The notes: generated by a model not told the origin, from the sequence alone. A stretch of 37,579 nucleotides of DNA from an uncultured Deferribacteraceae bacterium (GCA_947041165.1 CAMRCY010000021.1:1-37579), one strand, 5' to 3'; numbered from the stretch's first letter, positions 1-9,149 are shown. Translations and numbers: made by a program.

Positions 1-199
1 TTACCTTAATTATGGTAACACTATCTTAATTATAGCAGTGTGTATATTTGAGGTTATACTAATAGGAATAAGCTAGACTTATAAAGTGACTATGATATTT
101 GTGTAGATTAAAATAGTGCTAATTCCTTTATTCATTTATTAACATTACCTTAATTATGGTAACACTATCTTAATTATAGCAGTGTGTATATTTGAGGTT
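1..199. repeat. 55-bp direct repeat, two copies
   Basis: Bases 1-55 recur, identical as far as I can read, at 145-199, a spacing of 144 bp. Each copy begins TTACCTTAATTATGG and ends ATATTTGAGGTT, and contains two related sub-blocks built on CTTAATTAT. The 89 bp between the copies are not obviously repeated. The first copy starts at the window edge, so the array may extend further left. No coding potential is visible. Confidence 0.9.
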
Positions 200-202
200 T
201 TT

Positions 203-303
203 GGCTTAATTCTTGTGAATGATTACGATAATTTATACCGTAATTTAACCCTCATGAATCTTTGCGTAATCGATACTTAGAGCTTAATTCTTGTGGATGA
301 TTA
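203..303. repeat. 22-bp imperfect direct repeat
   Basis: A block starting GCTTAATTCTTGTG occurs at about 203-224 and again at about 282-303 with one mismatch, and both copies are followed by similar AATTTAT sequence. It continues the repeat-rich stretch at the left edge. I see no gene in 1-473; this stretch holds only AT-rich repeats. Confidence 0.75.
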
Positions 304-473
304 AGGCAATTTATATTTTTATTTTACTATACGAATTCATCAATAAAATATATGTCTTGACTTAATTTTATATGGCTACTATAACATTATGAAAATATCT
401 TAATTGTAAAATATTTGATTTTTACACATTAAAATTTTATTATGTTAGTATAGCTACTTATGGCGAGGAACAG

Positions 474-527
474 ATGACATTAATTTATAGAGATATAGCT
501 ACTGCACTTTGTTTTAAAGATAATTAA
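474..527 (+). CDS. 17-codon ORF overlapping the ABC transporter start
   Basis: An ATG at 474 follows a good ribosome-binding site (GAGGAA at 465-470). The reading frame encodes 17 residues (MTLIYRDIATALCFKDN) and its TAA overlaps the ATG of the transporter gene as TAATG. The transporter start has no clear Shine-Dalgarno of its own, so translation of the small frame could couple into it. The pattern of hydrophobic residues, then RDIATAL, resembles the last strand and helix of a CBS domain, which ends the ATPase of OpuCA-type transporters. It may therefore be a leader peptide, or the remnant of a deleted ATPase gene. The frame is open upstream only to a TGA at 390-392. Both readings are inference. 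Confidence 0.4.
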   Translation: MTLIYRDIATALCFKDN

Positions 528-2080
528 TGTTAGGGGAAAAAACCTTTAACGTTCTAATAGATGAACGTGATTTTTTTATACCACTCATAATAGAACATAT
601 CTACATATCTTCTATCGCAGTGATAATATCCACTATACTAGGTCTTGGACTTGGTATCTTTATTAGTCAATACAAATACTTCAAATTACCAGTCCTAAGC
701 ATGACAAGTCTTATATATACTATCCCTACAATCGCTATGCTTGGATTTTTAACACCTCTCACTGGTGTTGGCAATATGACTGCGATTACCGTACTTGTTA
801 TCTACGCTCTTCTTCCTATGGTTCGCAACACTTATGTCGGCATAACTGATATAAGTCACGATATCATCGAAGCTGCTGATGCGATGGGTAGTACAAAATT
901 TCAACTTCTTACAAGAATAAAATTGCCTCTAGCTATTCCTATTATTTTAACAGGTTTTAGAAATATGGTGGTTATGACTATATCTTTAGCTGGTATCGCC
1001 TCGTTTATAGGTGCAGGTGGGCTTGGAACTGCTATATATAGAGGAATATCAACCAACAATATTCAAGTCGTTCTAGCGGGCAGTATACTTATCGCACTGC
1101 TTGCATTTCTCGCAGATCAAATATTAATCAATTTCCTTAAAATGGTTAAACTTAAAAAATATCTAAACTTAAAAATAAAATCAGCTGTAATTATAGTTTT
1201 TATCGCAATCATATTTATAGTTAACCTAACTGGGAAACAATATGATATAGCTATTGCATCAAAACTTGGATCTGAACAGTTTATTTTATCTGAAATTTTA
1301 AAAATATTAATAGAAGAAAATTCTGACCTAAAGGTTAAGCTGTATAAAGGTGTCGGTGGATCAACTGCTGGTATTCATGAAGGTATGATTAAAGGTGATT
1401 TTGATCTATATCCTGAATATACAGGCACTGCATGGTTATATCTATTAAAACAAAAGTATGAGCCAGATCACGATAAGCTTCAAGCACAGCTTGAGAAAAT
1501 ATACAGCGAAGAGTATGGTATAGAATGGATATCGTACTATGGATATAATAATAGTTACGCATTAACTGTGAGAACTGAAACTGCTGAGAAATATAATCTA
1601 CAAAAATCATCAGACGTTACAGCAATAGCCGATGAATTAGTTTTCGGTGCAAACTACGATTATTATGAAAGAGATGATGGATTTTATGCTATGGCTGATG
1701 CGTATGACTTAAAATTCAAAAAGACTATAGATATGGAGATCGGTTTACGTTATATCGCTTTAGAATCTAAAGAGATAGATATACTGCCTATATTTACAAC
1801 AGACGGAGAAGTGCTAGATCTAGATGTGAAAATATTAGATGATGATAAAAACTTCTTCAAAAAATATATGGCTGGAAATGTAATCCGTAAAGAGATCTTA
1901 GTTAAACACCCTGAACTTAGAGAGATTTTAGGCAGGCTCAACAACACGATGAATAACATAGAGATATCTAAACTTAATTACGAAGTTAATATTAAAAAAA
2001 GAATAGATAGCGATGTTGCAAGAGAGTGGCTAATCAAAAAAGGACTCATCAAAGACAATGAAAACAATCGTAATAGATAG
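527..2080 (+). CDS. Glycine betaine/choline-type ABC transporter, permease fused to substrate-binding protein
   Basis: This 517-residue protein fuses the two non-ATPase parts of an osmoprotectant importer of the OpuC/BusA type. Residues 1 to about 205 form the ProW-like inner-membrane permease with several membrane spans and the EAA loop that docks the ATPase (EAADAMGSTKFQLLTRIKLP). After a further span at about 218-235, residues 240-517 form an OpuAC-type binding domain, with a typical YPEYTGTAW motif near residue 300; it would lie on the outer face of the inner membrane, tethered by the permease. This order is known in other OpuB/BusB fusions. An in-frame TAA lies two codons before the ATG, so the start is secure. 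The ATPase partner is not adjacent on either side within the window. Substrate (betaine, choline, carnitine or proline) cannot be decided from sequence. Confidence 0.9.
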   Translation: MLGEKTFNVLIDERDFFIPLIIEHIYISSIAVIISTILGLGLGIFISQYKYFKLPVLSMTSLIYTIPTIAMLGFLTPLTGVGNMTAITVLVIYALLPMVRNTYVGITDISHDIIEAADAMGSTKFQLLTRIKLPLAIPIILTGFRNMVVMTISLAGIASFIGAGGLGTAIYRGISTNNIQVVLAGSILIALLAFLADQILINFLKMVKLKKYLNLKIKSAVIIVFIAIIFIVNLTGKQYDIAIASKLGSEQFILSEILKILIEENSDLKVKLYKGVGGSTAGIHEGMIKGDFDLYPEYTGTAWLYLLKQKYEPDHDKLQAQLEKIYSEEYGIEWISYYGYNNSYALTVRTETAEKYNLQKSSDVTAIADELVFGANYDYYERDDGFYAMADAYDLKFKKTIDMEIGLRYIALESKEIDILPIFTTDGEVLDLDVKILDDDKNFFKKYMAGNVIRKEILVKHPELREILGRLNNTMNNIEISKLNYEVNIKKRIDSDVAREWLIKKGLIKDNENNRNR

Positions 2081-2297
2081 TGATAAAAAAACTGCCATAA
2101 AAGAGATCACAGTAAGCACCTTACTATCAATGTAGTGTCCTAGTATTAATGCAAGTATCTTATATATCAATATAAACTCTACTTTCTAATATTAAACAAC
2201 AAATTGAAAAACAGTCATCGCAACATTAAAAGAAATCGTAAAACATATAATTCAATCACATTCTATCAATTAAATAAAATCAATTTTGGAGATCTAA

Positions 2298-3278
2298 ATG
2301 ATTACTTTATCAACACTTAAATCAGTTATTAAAAGTAGAGTTTTTATCATCGTGTTTTCAATACTGTTAGCGATATTTTCAATGCTCTGTTTAACTCCGA
2401 TTTTCATCAATATATATGATAGTAACTCAAGCTTAGTCAATGAACATCTAAACACTCAACTTATGCGTTCAGGCGTGCTTTTCGGTATCGCAAGATTTAT
2501 AAACGGAACTATATCACTTGCTCAATCTCTACAGTTCTCTGTTGCTGTTGCATCAATTAATCCACTTGAAATTTTAGCACCAGTGAATGATTTTATTGAA
2601 CGCATATCAAACGTATCAATGATAGCTGTGTCATCAGTTTTACTACAAAAATTTCTATTAAAGATTTTTATGTGGATAGCGTTTTTTATACTCATTCCGA
2701 TAAGCTCTATACTCCTACTTTGCTCAGCTATATTTAAAGATAATCTATCTAAAATTTTACGCTTATTAAGTGTACGTTTTTTCGTATTTTCACTTCTTGT
2801 AGCGTTCACAATTCCTATATCTGTCTATCTTTCAATAGGTATTGAAAGAAGTATATTAGCATCAACAATTGATGAAAGTATGAACGCATTAAATGAAGAT
2901 AACAGAAGTATGATAGATATTAACAACAACTTATTATCTATTGCTAACAACGATTTAGAAACAACTGTTAAAGGAAGTAATGTAGATAAAAACGAAGTAA
3001 ATAATTCTGGTTTGTTAGATAAAACGAAGAACATATTTACATCTGGTTACGATAATATTGGAGAGTTTTTCTCATCAATAAATTTGTATGCGAAGGCTAA
3101 AGACACGTTAACGGCATTGCAACTTAAAGTTGAAAACACGTCTAGTTATTTTATAAAAATGTTACTCATAATATTCATCACAACATTGTTAATTCCAGTC
3201 GGCACATTCTTTATTCTAAAGGCTTCTTTTACTACAATTTTTAAGAGTGTATCAGATTTTAAAAAGGATAATATTTAG
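2298..3278 (+). CDS. Unknown multi-pass membrane protein
   Basis: I do not recognise a family for this 326-residue protein. It shows about four hydrophobic segments, near residues 15-37, 120-142, 153-180 and 284-312. Between the third and fourth is a polar, Asn/Asp/Ser-rich stretch (about 185-280) that would lie outside the membrane, and another soluble stretch lies at about 38-110. There are no Cys pairs, nucleotide motifs or enzyme signatures. The start is supported by GGAG seven bases before the ATG. It follows the ABC transporter on the same strand after 217 bp, which includes a TATAAT at 2246-2251 with no good -35, so it may have its own promoter. The next gene is convergent. Function unknown. 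Confidence 0.75.
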   Translation: MITLSTLKSVIKSRVFIIVFSILLAIFSMLCLTPIFINIYDSNSSLVNEHLNTQLMRSGVLFGIARFINGTISLAQSLQFSVAVASINPLEILAPVNDFIERISNVSMIAVSSVLLQKFLLKIFMWIAFFILIPISSILLLCSAIFKDNLSKILRLLSVRFFVFSLLVAFTIPISVYLSIGIERSILASTIDESMNALNEDNRSMIDINNNLLSIANNDLETTVKGSNVDKNEVNNSGLLDKTKNIFTSGYDNIGEFFSSINLYAKAKDTLTALQLKVENTSSYFIKMLLIIFITTLLIPVGTFFILKASFTTIFKSVSDFKKDNI

Positions 3279-3338
3279 AGATAAATAGTAACGTAGCGAT
3301 CGTTGTATCTGATAAAAATTGGACATCAAATTATTATA

Positions 3339-3381
3339 ATAAAAATTAAAATAGGTATGCTATAAAATTATAACATACCTA
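3339..3381 (-). terminator. Rho-independent terminator downstream of yajQ
   Basis: TAGGTATG (3352-3359) pairs with CATACCTA (3374-3381), and the stem can extend through AT pairs towards a small loop. On the minus strand the hairpin is followed by a T-rich tract (complement of 3339-3351). It therefore terminates leftward transcription from mnmA/yajQ, with the 78-bp repeat array lying between the gene and the terminator. On the plus strand it has no T-run. Confidence 0.7.
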
Positions 3382-3435
3382 CTAACTTATCTATCTATGG
3401 TGTAATTTATATACAACTAACTTATCATTAACCTA

Positions 3436-3614
3436 TACATATATCTATACACTTTCAACATCTTACCTATCTACGAACGCATATTTACGCTCTCAATTTT
3501 AAACTATTTTATTCACGCATATCTATACACTTTCAACATCTTGAAGATCTATGAACGCATATTTACGCTCTCGATTTTACACAAATTTACGCACGCATAT
3601 TTGTATATTGTAAC
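3436..3614. repeat. 78-bp tandem array running into the yajQ 3' end
   Basis: Two clear units, from 3441 and 3519, share ATATCTATACAC followed by TTTCAACATCTT, then GAACGCATATTTACGCTCTC. A third, more diverged partial unit begins exactly 78 bp later: CACGCATAT at 3514 matches CACGCATAT at 3592. That third unit lies within the last codons and stop of yajQ. The array sits at a convergent gene junction. No ORF or RNA is evident in it. Confidence 0.8.
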
Positions 3615-4078
3615 GGAGTATCAACCTCTAACTTTTTCATTAACTCCATAGCTGATTGAAGATCATCTATCTTTTTACCATCAACACGAACTTTGCTATC
3701 CATGATAGATGCAGTAACTTTTAGTTTGCTCTCTTTTATAGCTGAGATAAGTTTCTTAGCGATATCTTTCTCTATCCCCTCTTTCACTTTCACAACTCTT
3801 GATAGCATTGCACCACCTGCTTTTTCAACATCTTTAAACTCTAAAAATCTTGAATCCACACCTCTTTTTGTAACAACAGATATAAGCATTTCACGCAACA
3901 TAGTCATCTTCATTTCATCAGATGTTTTGAATGTGATTACCTTATCTTTTTTATTTAAATCTACTTCGGTATTCGATCCTTTAAAATCAAACCTAGTATT
4001 TAATTCTTTTTTAAGATTGTTAATCGCATTATCAAGCTCTTGTAAATCAATCTCTGAAACTGTATCAAAAGATGGCAT
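3587..4078 (-). CDS. yajQ: YajQ family nucleotide-binding protein (UPF0234)
   Basis: A 163-residue cytoplasmic protein of the YajQ family, the usual length. It has the typical opening MPSFDTVSEIDLQELDNAIN followed by the TRFDFKGS motif, and consists of two ferredoxin-like halves. Family members bind nucleotides or RNA, and a Xanthomonas homologue binds cyclic di-GMP as a transcription co-factor; the role here is not shown by sequence. The start follows AGGAG with good spacing. It lies 114 bp downstream of mnmA on the same strand and is probably co-transcribed with it. Its last codons take part in the 78-bp repeat array, and a terminator hairpin lies about 200 bp beyond its stop. Confidence 0.95.
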   Translation of the reverse strand: MPSFDTVSEIDLQELDNAINNLKKELNTRFDFKGSNTEVDLNKKDKVITFKTSDEMKMTMLREMLISVVTKRGVDSRFLEFKDVEKAGGAMLSRVVKVKEGIEKDIAKKLISAIKESKLKVTASIMDSKVRVDGKKIDDLQSAMELMKKLEVDTPLQYTNMRA

Positions 4079-4192
4079 ATATTACTCCTTTTACTTAAAA
4101 TCTATTATATTGTAAATGCTAATTTACCCGATTAAATCAGATAAATCAGCTAACTAATCTACTCTAAAGTTTAACTATCACAATCACAAAAC

Positions 4193-5245
4193 TTACTCTA
4201 TCACTCCGCCACCGATCAGCATGTCGTCAATATAAATCCCAACTGTTTGTCCTGATGCTGGTGCGAACTGTTTATTCTCGAACAAAATCTGTGCCTTATT
4301 ATCAGGAAGTTTTTCAACTGTGCAAGGCTCTTCTGTCATACGATATCTAACCTTAGCGAAACCGTTAAATATAGTTTTACTTGCAGGATGAAAATTACAC
4401 TCAATTAAACGAACTGTTTCTTCACCGATATCTTCTTTAGTTGTTAAATAAACATCGCCTGTCTTAGAGTCTATTGATTTAACATATATAGGTTCGCTAT
4501 GGCTTATATCTAAACCTTTACGCTGTCCAACTGTATAATTGTGTATACCTTTATTTTGTCCAACAATCTCACCGTTCAATATAAAGTTTCCTGTGATAAC
4601 TTTTTTAAGATAAGTAGCTAAAAAATCTCTATAATTACTGCCCTCTATAAAGCAGATATCTTGACTATCTTTCTTCTCTGCAACTGATAATCCGATCTCT
4701 TTTGCAAACACACGTATATCTTTCTTCTTAAAACTGCCTAGTGGGAAACGAAGATATTGAAGATATTCCTCTTCTATCAACGCTAGATAATACGATTGAT
4801 CTTTATCTTTATCAAGTCCCTTACTTATTATAGGGTAGCCGTTCAACTCTTTCATAATTGCATAATGTCCAGTAATAATCTTAGTTGCATTATTCTTTAC
4901 CATTTCATTATGTAGGAAAACTGTTTTTGCAAGTTTATTGCATCTACTACATGGATTAGGTGTTCTGCCATATTTATATTCTCTTATAAAATAAGATATA
5001 ATGTACTCATTAAACTCCTTTGAGTAATCAGCTAGATACCACTTAATTCCTAACTCTTCTGCCACTCGTTTTGCATCGTCGTAATTTGTATCATCATTAT
5101 CAAACATTTTTAATGTTACACCGATAACTTCTTTAGCACTGTGTTTAGCTAGATATGCTGTAAAAGATGAGTCTACTCCTCCTGACATTGCTACGATCAC
5201 TTTCTCATCACTTGATATATTCAAGTCAAAACCACTTATATTCAT
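4193..5245 (-). CDS. mnmA: tRNA-specific 2-thiouridylase MnmA
   Basis: MnmA places sulfur on C2 of the wobble uridine (U34) of tRNA-Lys, -Glu and -Gln, using ATP to adenylate the base and a persulfide from the sulfur relay. The protein is 350 residues, slightly shorter than the usual 360-370. The PP-loop SGGVDSS is at residues 21-27. The catalytic cysteine in NPCSRC is C99 (C102 is also present) and the second conserved cysteine is C198 in DSQDICFIEG. The GHYA motif and the C-terminal beta-barrel (TVGQRKGL onward) are intact. The Shine-Dalgarno is weak (AGAGAA), but no better start precedes the PP-loop. It is divergent from the RNase P RNA gene, 79 bp away, and their promoter regions must overlap. 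Confidence 0.96.
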   Translation of the reverse strand: MNISGFDLNISSDEKVIVAMSGGVDSSFTAYLAKHSAKEVIGVTLKMFDNDDTNYDDAKRVAEELGIKWYLADYSKEFNEYIISYFIREYKYGRTPNPCSRCNKLAKTVFLHNEMVKNNATKIITGHYAIMKELNGYPIISKGLDKDKDQSYYLALIEEEYLQYLRFPLGSFKKKDIRVFAKEIGLSVAEKKDSQDICFIEGSNYRDFLATYLKKVITGNFILNGEIVGQNKGIHNYTVGQRKGLDISHSEPIYVKSIDSKTGDVYLTTKEDIGEETVRLIECNFHPASKTIFNGFAKVRYRMTEEPCTVEKLPDNKAQILFENKQFAPASGQTVGIYIDDMLIGGGVIE

Positions 5246-5289
5246 TTCTCTATGTTAAGGAATATCTATATTTTTTGCAATGATAATTA

Positions 5290-5318
5290 TTGAATTATAG
5301 TAAAATAACATATATAGT
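5290..5318 (+). promoter_or_regulatory. Sigma-70-type promoter of rnpB
   Basis: TTGAAT (5290-5295) and TATAGT (5313-5318) are separated by 17 bp, and the mature RNase P RNA 5' end is predicted seven bases downstream at about 5325. The same interval read leftward contains a TATAAT (complement of 5294-5299) that could serve mnmA, so the two divergent promoters probably overlap. Confidence 0.7.
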
Positions 5319-5324
5319 ACTATT

Positions 5325-5688
5325 CTGGGTGATGCGGATGATCGCTTGTGTCTTTATTGTGCATAAGAGGAAAGTCCGAACACTTATGAGCAGGATGACC
5401 GATAACATCGGTTCGTGGTAACACGGGGATAGCGTTACAGAAAATAACCGCCATATATAAATTTATTTATGTACGGTAAGGGTGAAAATTTAGGGTAAGA
5501 ACCTATAACGATAGTTGGTAACAGCTGTCGAGAACAAGCCCCATCTGGTGCAAGACAAACCGTGAAGAGATTGCTCATATCGTTACTATTCACAGGTAGT
5601 TGCTAGAGGTAAATAGTAATATTTATCGTAGATAGATGATCATCACTCGTTAATTCGAGTACAAAATTCGGCTTATAGCATCACCCAG
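5325..5688 (+). ncRNA. rnpB: RNase P RNA, bacterial type A
   Basis: This is the catalytic RNA that cleaves 5' leaders from pre-tRNAs. The 5' arm CTGGGTGATGC (5325-5335) pairs with GCATCACCCAG (5678-5688), an 11-bp P1 helix that fixes both ends. Conserved core elements appear in order: GAGGAAAGTCCG at 5367-5378, the ACAGAAAATAACCGCC block at about 5437-5452, AAGGGTGAAA near 5478, a GGTAAGAACC block near 5493, and the distal AGATAGATGA...TTCGGCTTATAG block leading back into P1. The length (about 364 nt) and element order fit ancestral type A rather than the Bacillus type B. No convincing terminator follows; the next gene starts 245 bp downstream. Confidence 0.97.
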
Positions 5689-5874
5689 TTTCCTAAAACA
5701 TGTCGACTAAATCAAACCTCTAACCACGTATAAAATTTAGACACCTGTCATAAATTTCATATAAATATTTAAACCATTACTGATTTAAGCTTAATCGATA
5801 TCCTTTAAAACTATAACAAATTTTCAAATATGAAGCGTATTCTCTTAATAATATTGAATAAAAAAATAAAGTGA

Positions 5875-5902
5875 TTGACATCTTGTCTAAAAGATATATA
5901 AT
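5875..5902 (+). promoter_or_regulatory. Near-consensus sigma-70 promoter of carB
   Basis: A perfect TTGACA (5875-5880) and a perfect TATAAT (5897-5902) stand 16 bp apart. Transcription would start near 5909, giving a leader of about 25 bases before the carB ATG with its GGAGGG ribosome-binding site. The promoter therefore rules out translation from the in-frame GTG at 5871. Confidence 0.85.
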
Positions 5903-5933
5903 TAGCCGTTTTAATTATTATATGGAGGGCAAC

Positions 5934-8900
5934 ATGCCTGTTAGAAGTGATTTAAAAAAAATTCTCATTATTGGTTCAGGTCCAATAATCATCGGTCAAG
6001 CCTGCGAGTTTGATTATTCTGGAACTCAAGCATGTAAAGCATTAAGAGAGCTTGGCTACGAGGTTGTGCTTGTAAACTCAAATCCAGCAACGATAATGAC
6101 TGATCCTGAAATGGCTGATATAACCTATATCGAACCTCTAAACATCTATAGACTAGAAAAAATAATTGAAAAAGAAAGACCTGATGCACTCCTTCCTAAC
6201 CTTGGTGGACAAACAGGACTTAACCTAACGATGGAACTTAACGATGCTGGAATACTTGAAAAATATAACGTCGAAGTTATAGGTATCAATCTTGAAGCGA
6301 TCAAAAAAGGTGAAGATAGAATTATATTTAAAGAAACTATGGAGCAAATTGGTATTGACATGCCTAAATCTGTTCCTGCATACACTGTTGAAGAAGCTGA
6401 AAAAATCGCATCAGAACTTGGATATCCTGTAGTTTTAAGACCTGCATACACACTAGGTGGTACAGGTGGCGGTATAGTTTATAATGTTGACGAGCTTAGA
6501 AAAATAGCTGAAATCGGTATATCTGCATCTATGATCAATCAGATACTTGTTGAAGAGTCTGTATTCGGCTGGGAAGAGCTTGAATTAGAGATCGTACGTG
6601 ACATGGCAGGAAATATCATAACTATCTGCTTTATAGAAAATATCGACCCTATGGGCGTGCATACAGGTGATTCATTCTGTTCAGCACCGATGTTAACTAT
6701 ATCACAAGAAACTCAAGACAGATTGCAAGATCAAGCTTGGAGAATTGCTGAAGCTGTTGGTGTGACTGGTGGAACAAATGTTCAATTCGCTCACGATCCT
6801 GATACTGGAAAAATTGTTATTATTGAAATTAATCCTAGAACATCAAGATCGTCAGCTCTTGCATCTAAAGCAACTGGTTTCCCGATAGCATACATATCAG
6901 CGAAACTTGCATCAGGAATTCTTCTATCTGAAATTCCTCATTATAAATTCGGCACACTAGATAAATATGTTCCAAGTGGAGATTATGTAGTTATAAAATT
7001 CGCTAGATGGGCTTTTGAAAAATATCCACTAGAAAAAGATATACTAGGCACACAGATGAAAGCTGTTGGTGAAGTTATGTCTATCGGTTCAACATATAAA
7101 GAATCGTTCCTTAAAGCTATCAGATCACTTGAAAATGGTAGATTTGGTTTAGGTGAAGTTAATAAATATAAGAAACTATCTCTTGAAGAGCTAATAGCAT
7201 TACTATGGCAACCATCTTCTGAAAGACAGTGGATTATGTATGAAGCGATGAAAAAAGGCGCAACTATTGACGAGCTATTTAAACTTACTAAAATTAAAAA
7301 ATATTTCCTAGAACAGATGCAAGAGTTAATAGATCTTGAAGAGAAAATCACTTCATACACTATAGATACTCTTCCTGATGATATCTTAACTCAAGCTAAA
7401 AAAGATGGATTTGCTGATGATTATCTTTCGAAACTGTTAAAATGTGATGAGAAAGAAATTAGACAGAAACGTCATGCAATAAACCTTCGTCCATCATATC
7501 TGCCGATCGCTGTATCTGGAGTTGTTGCTGGTGATAAAGGTGGATCATCTGCTGCATACTACTACTCAACTTATAACAGACCTAAAGCAGATATCATCAA
7601 ACCAACTGGTAAAAAGAAAGTTATGGTACTTGGTTCTGGTCCTAACAGAATTGGACAAGGGATAGAGTTTGATTACTGTTCTTGTCATGCCGTGTTCGCT
7701 ATGCGTGACGCTGGATATGAAACTATAATCGTTAACTGTAATCCTGAAACTGTATCAACTGATTACGATACATCTGATAGATTATACTTTGAACCATTAA
7801 CTGTTGAAGATGTTATCGAGATTTATCACCTTGAGCAACCAGAAGGGGTTATCGTTCAGTTCGGTGGACAAACTCCATTAAACATATCTAAGAAATTAGA
7901 AGACGCTGGAATAAATATGCTCGGTACAAAACCATCTACTATCGCATCTGTTGAAGATCGTGAACTGTTCGCAAGACTTATGGAAAAACTGAATATCAAA
8001 ATGCCTGAAGCTGATACTGCAACTAAATTAACTGATGTTAAAGTTAAAGCTAATAAAATCGGCTATCCTGTAATCGTTCGTCCATCATACGTTCTTGGTG
8101 GTAGAGGAATGGCTATTATTAGAGATGATGAAGAGTTGGATACATATATTTTAACTGCTACTGAAATTAGCGAAAATCAACCCCTATTAATAGACAGATT
8201 TTTAATCAACGCACTTGAATGTGAAGCTGATGCTCTTTGTGATGGGACTGATACATTCGTGCCAACTATTATGGAACATATCGAAAGAGCTGGTGTTCAC
8301 TCTGGTGATTCAGCTTGTGTTATACCTCCTGTTACTCTATCTGAAAAAAATCAGAAGAAAATATATGAACACATGAATAGTATCGCAACAGAACTTGGTG
8401 TTGTTGGATTAATCAATGTACAGTTCGCTGTTGAAAACGATGAAGTATATATATTAGAAGCAAACCCTAGAGCATCTAGAACTGCTCCGATCGTTTCTAA
8501 AGTTTGTGGAATATCTATGGCTAAAATTGCTACGATGTTGATGGCTGGTAAAAAGTTGAAAGATTTTAATCTTAAACATAAAAAACTAGACTTCTTCGCA
8601 GTTAAAGAAGCTGTGCTACCTTTTAATAAATTTAGAGATACTGACCCTGTACTTGGGCCTGAGATGAAATCTACTGGTGAAGTTCTAGGTATAGCTGACT
8701 CGTTCGCATACGCTGTTTATAAAGCTCAAGAAGGTGCTGGAACTATTCTTCCTATGAAAGGAACTGTGCTTATATCGGTTGCTAATAAAACTGAGAAAGT
8801 TTTAGAACTTGCAAAACTGTTAGTTGAACTTGGATTTAAAATTGTCGCAACTGGTGGTACGAATGAGTTCTTAAATAAACATAATATCGCAAATGAATTC

Positions 8901-9149
8901 ATTAATAAAGAAAGTGAAGGTAGACCGAATATTACTGATATGATTTTAAATAAACAACTTGATCTTATAATAGACACTCCAGGAAATAAACAGTCTACTA
9001 GTGATGGTGCAATAATTAGAAAGCATGCAATAAAATTCAATATACCTTGTATCACAACTGTGTCTGGTGCTCTTGCATCTGTGCAAGGAATTAAAGCTGC
9101 AAAACAGGAAGTTACAAGACTTAGATCACTACAGGAGTTACATATTTAA
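5934..9149 (+). CDS. carB: Carbamoyl-phosphate synthase large subunit
   Basis: CarB makes carbamoyl phosphate from bicarbonate, two ATP and ammonia delivered by CarA, for arginine and pyrimidine synthesis. With the ATG at 5934 it has 1071 residues, the usual size. It shows two homologous halves, each starting with a KxxxxxGSGP motif (ILIIGSGPIIIGQACEFDYS near residue 11 and VMVLGSGPNRIGQGIEFDYC in the middle), two ATP-grasp domains, an oligomerisation region between them, and a C-terminal MGS-like allosteric domain (ISVANKTEKVLELAK onward). The start is chosen because GGAGGG precedes it at the right spacing and the promoter lies just upstream. carA is not adjacent, so the small subunit is encoded elsewhere. 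The gene after it is 28 bp downstream and likely co-transcribed. Confidence 0.97.
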   Translation: MPVRSDLKKILIIGSGPIIIGQACEFDYSGTQACKALRELGYEVVLVNSNPATIMTDPEMADITYIEPLNIYRLEKIIEKERPDALLPNLGGQTGLNLTMELNDAGILEKYNVEVIGINLEAIKKGEDRIIFKETMEQIGIDMPKSVPAYTVEEAEKIASELGYPVVLRPAYTLGGTGGGIVYNVDELRKIAEIGISASMINQILVEESVFGWEELELEIVRDMAGNIITICFIENIDPMGVHTGDSFCSAPMLTISQETQDRLQDQAWRIAEAVGVTGGTNVQFAHDPDTGKIVIIEINPRTSRSSALASKATGFPIAYISAKLASGILLSEIPHYKFGTLDKYVPSGDYVVIKFARWAFEKYPLEKDILGTQMKAVGEVMSIGSTYKESFLKAIRSLENGRFGLGEVNKYKKLSLEELIALLWQPSSERQWIMYEAMKKGATIDELFKLTKIKKYFLEQMQELIDLEEKITSYTIDTLPDDILTQAKKDGFADDYLSKLLKCDEKEIRQKRHAINLRPSYLPIAVSGVVAGDKGGSSAAYYYSTYNRPKADIIKPTGKKKVMVLGSGPNRIGQGIEFDYCSCHAVFAMRDAGYETIIVNCNPETVSTDYDTSDRLYFEPLTVEDVIEIYHLEQPEGVIVQFGGQTPLNISKKLEDAGINMLGTKPSTIASVEDRELFARLMEKLNIKMPEADTATKLTDVKVKANKIGYPVIVRPSYVLGGRGMAIIRDDEELDTYILTATEISENQPLLIDRFLINALECEADALCDGTDTFVPTIMEHIERAGVHSGDSACVIPPVTLSEKNQKKIYEHMNSIATELGVVGLINVQFAVENDEVYILEANPRASRTAPIVSKVCGISMAKIATMLMAGKKLKDFNLKHKKLDFFAVKEAVLPFNKFRDTDPVLGPEMKSTGEVLGIADSFAYAVYKAQEGAGTILPMKGTVLISVANKTEKVLELAKLLVELGFKIVATGGTNEFLNKHNIANEFINKESEGRPNITDMILNKQLDLIIDTPGNKQSTSDGAIIRKHAIKFNIPCITTVSGALASVQGIKAAKQEVTRLRSLQELHI

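Noticed and set aside
3693-4115. 140-residue plus-strand ORF opposite yajQ
   Set aside because: It lies antisense to a clearly conserved gene, with no family features; open because of codon bias in AT-rich DNA.
5871-5933. GTG start giving carB 21 extra residues
   Set aside because: A consensus promoter lies within this stretch and GGAGGG directly precedes the ATG at 5934.
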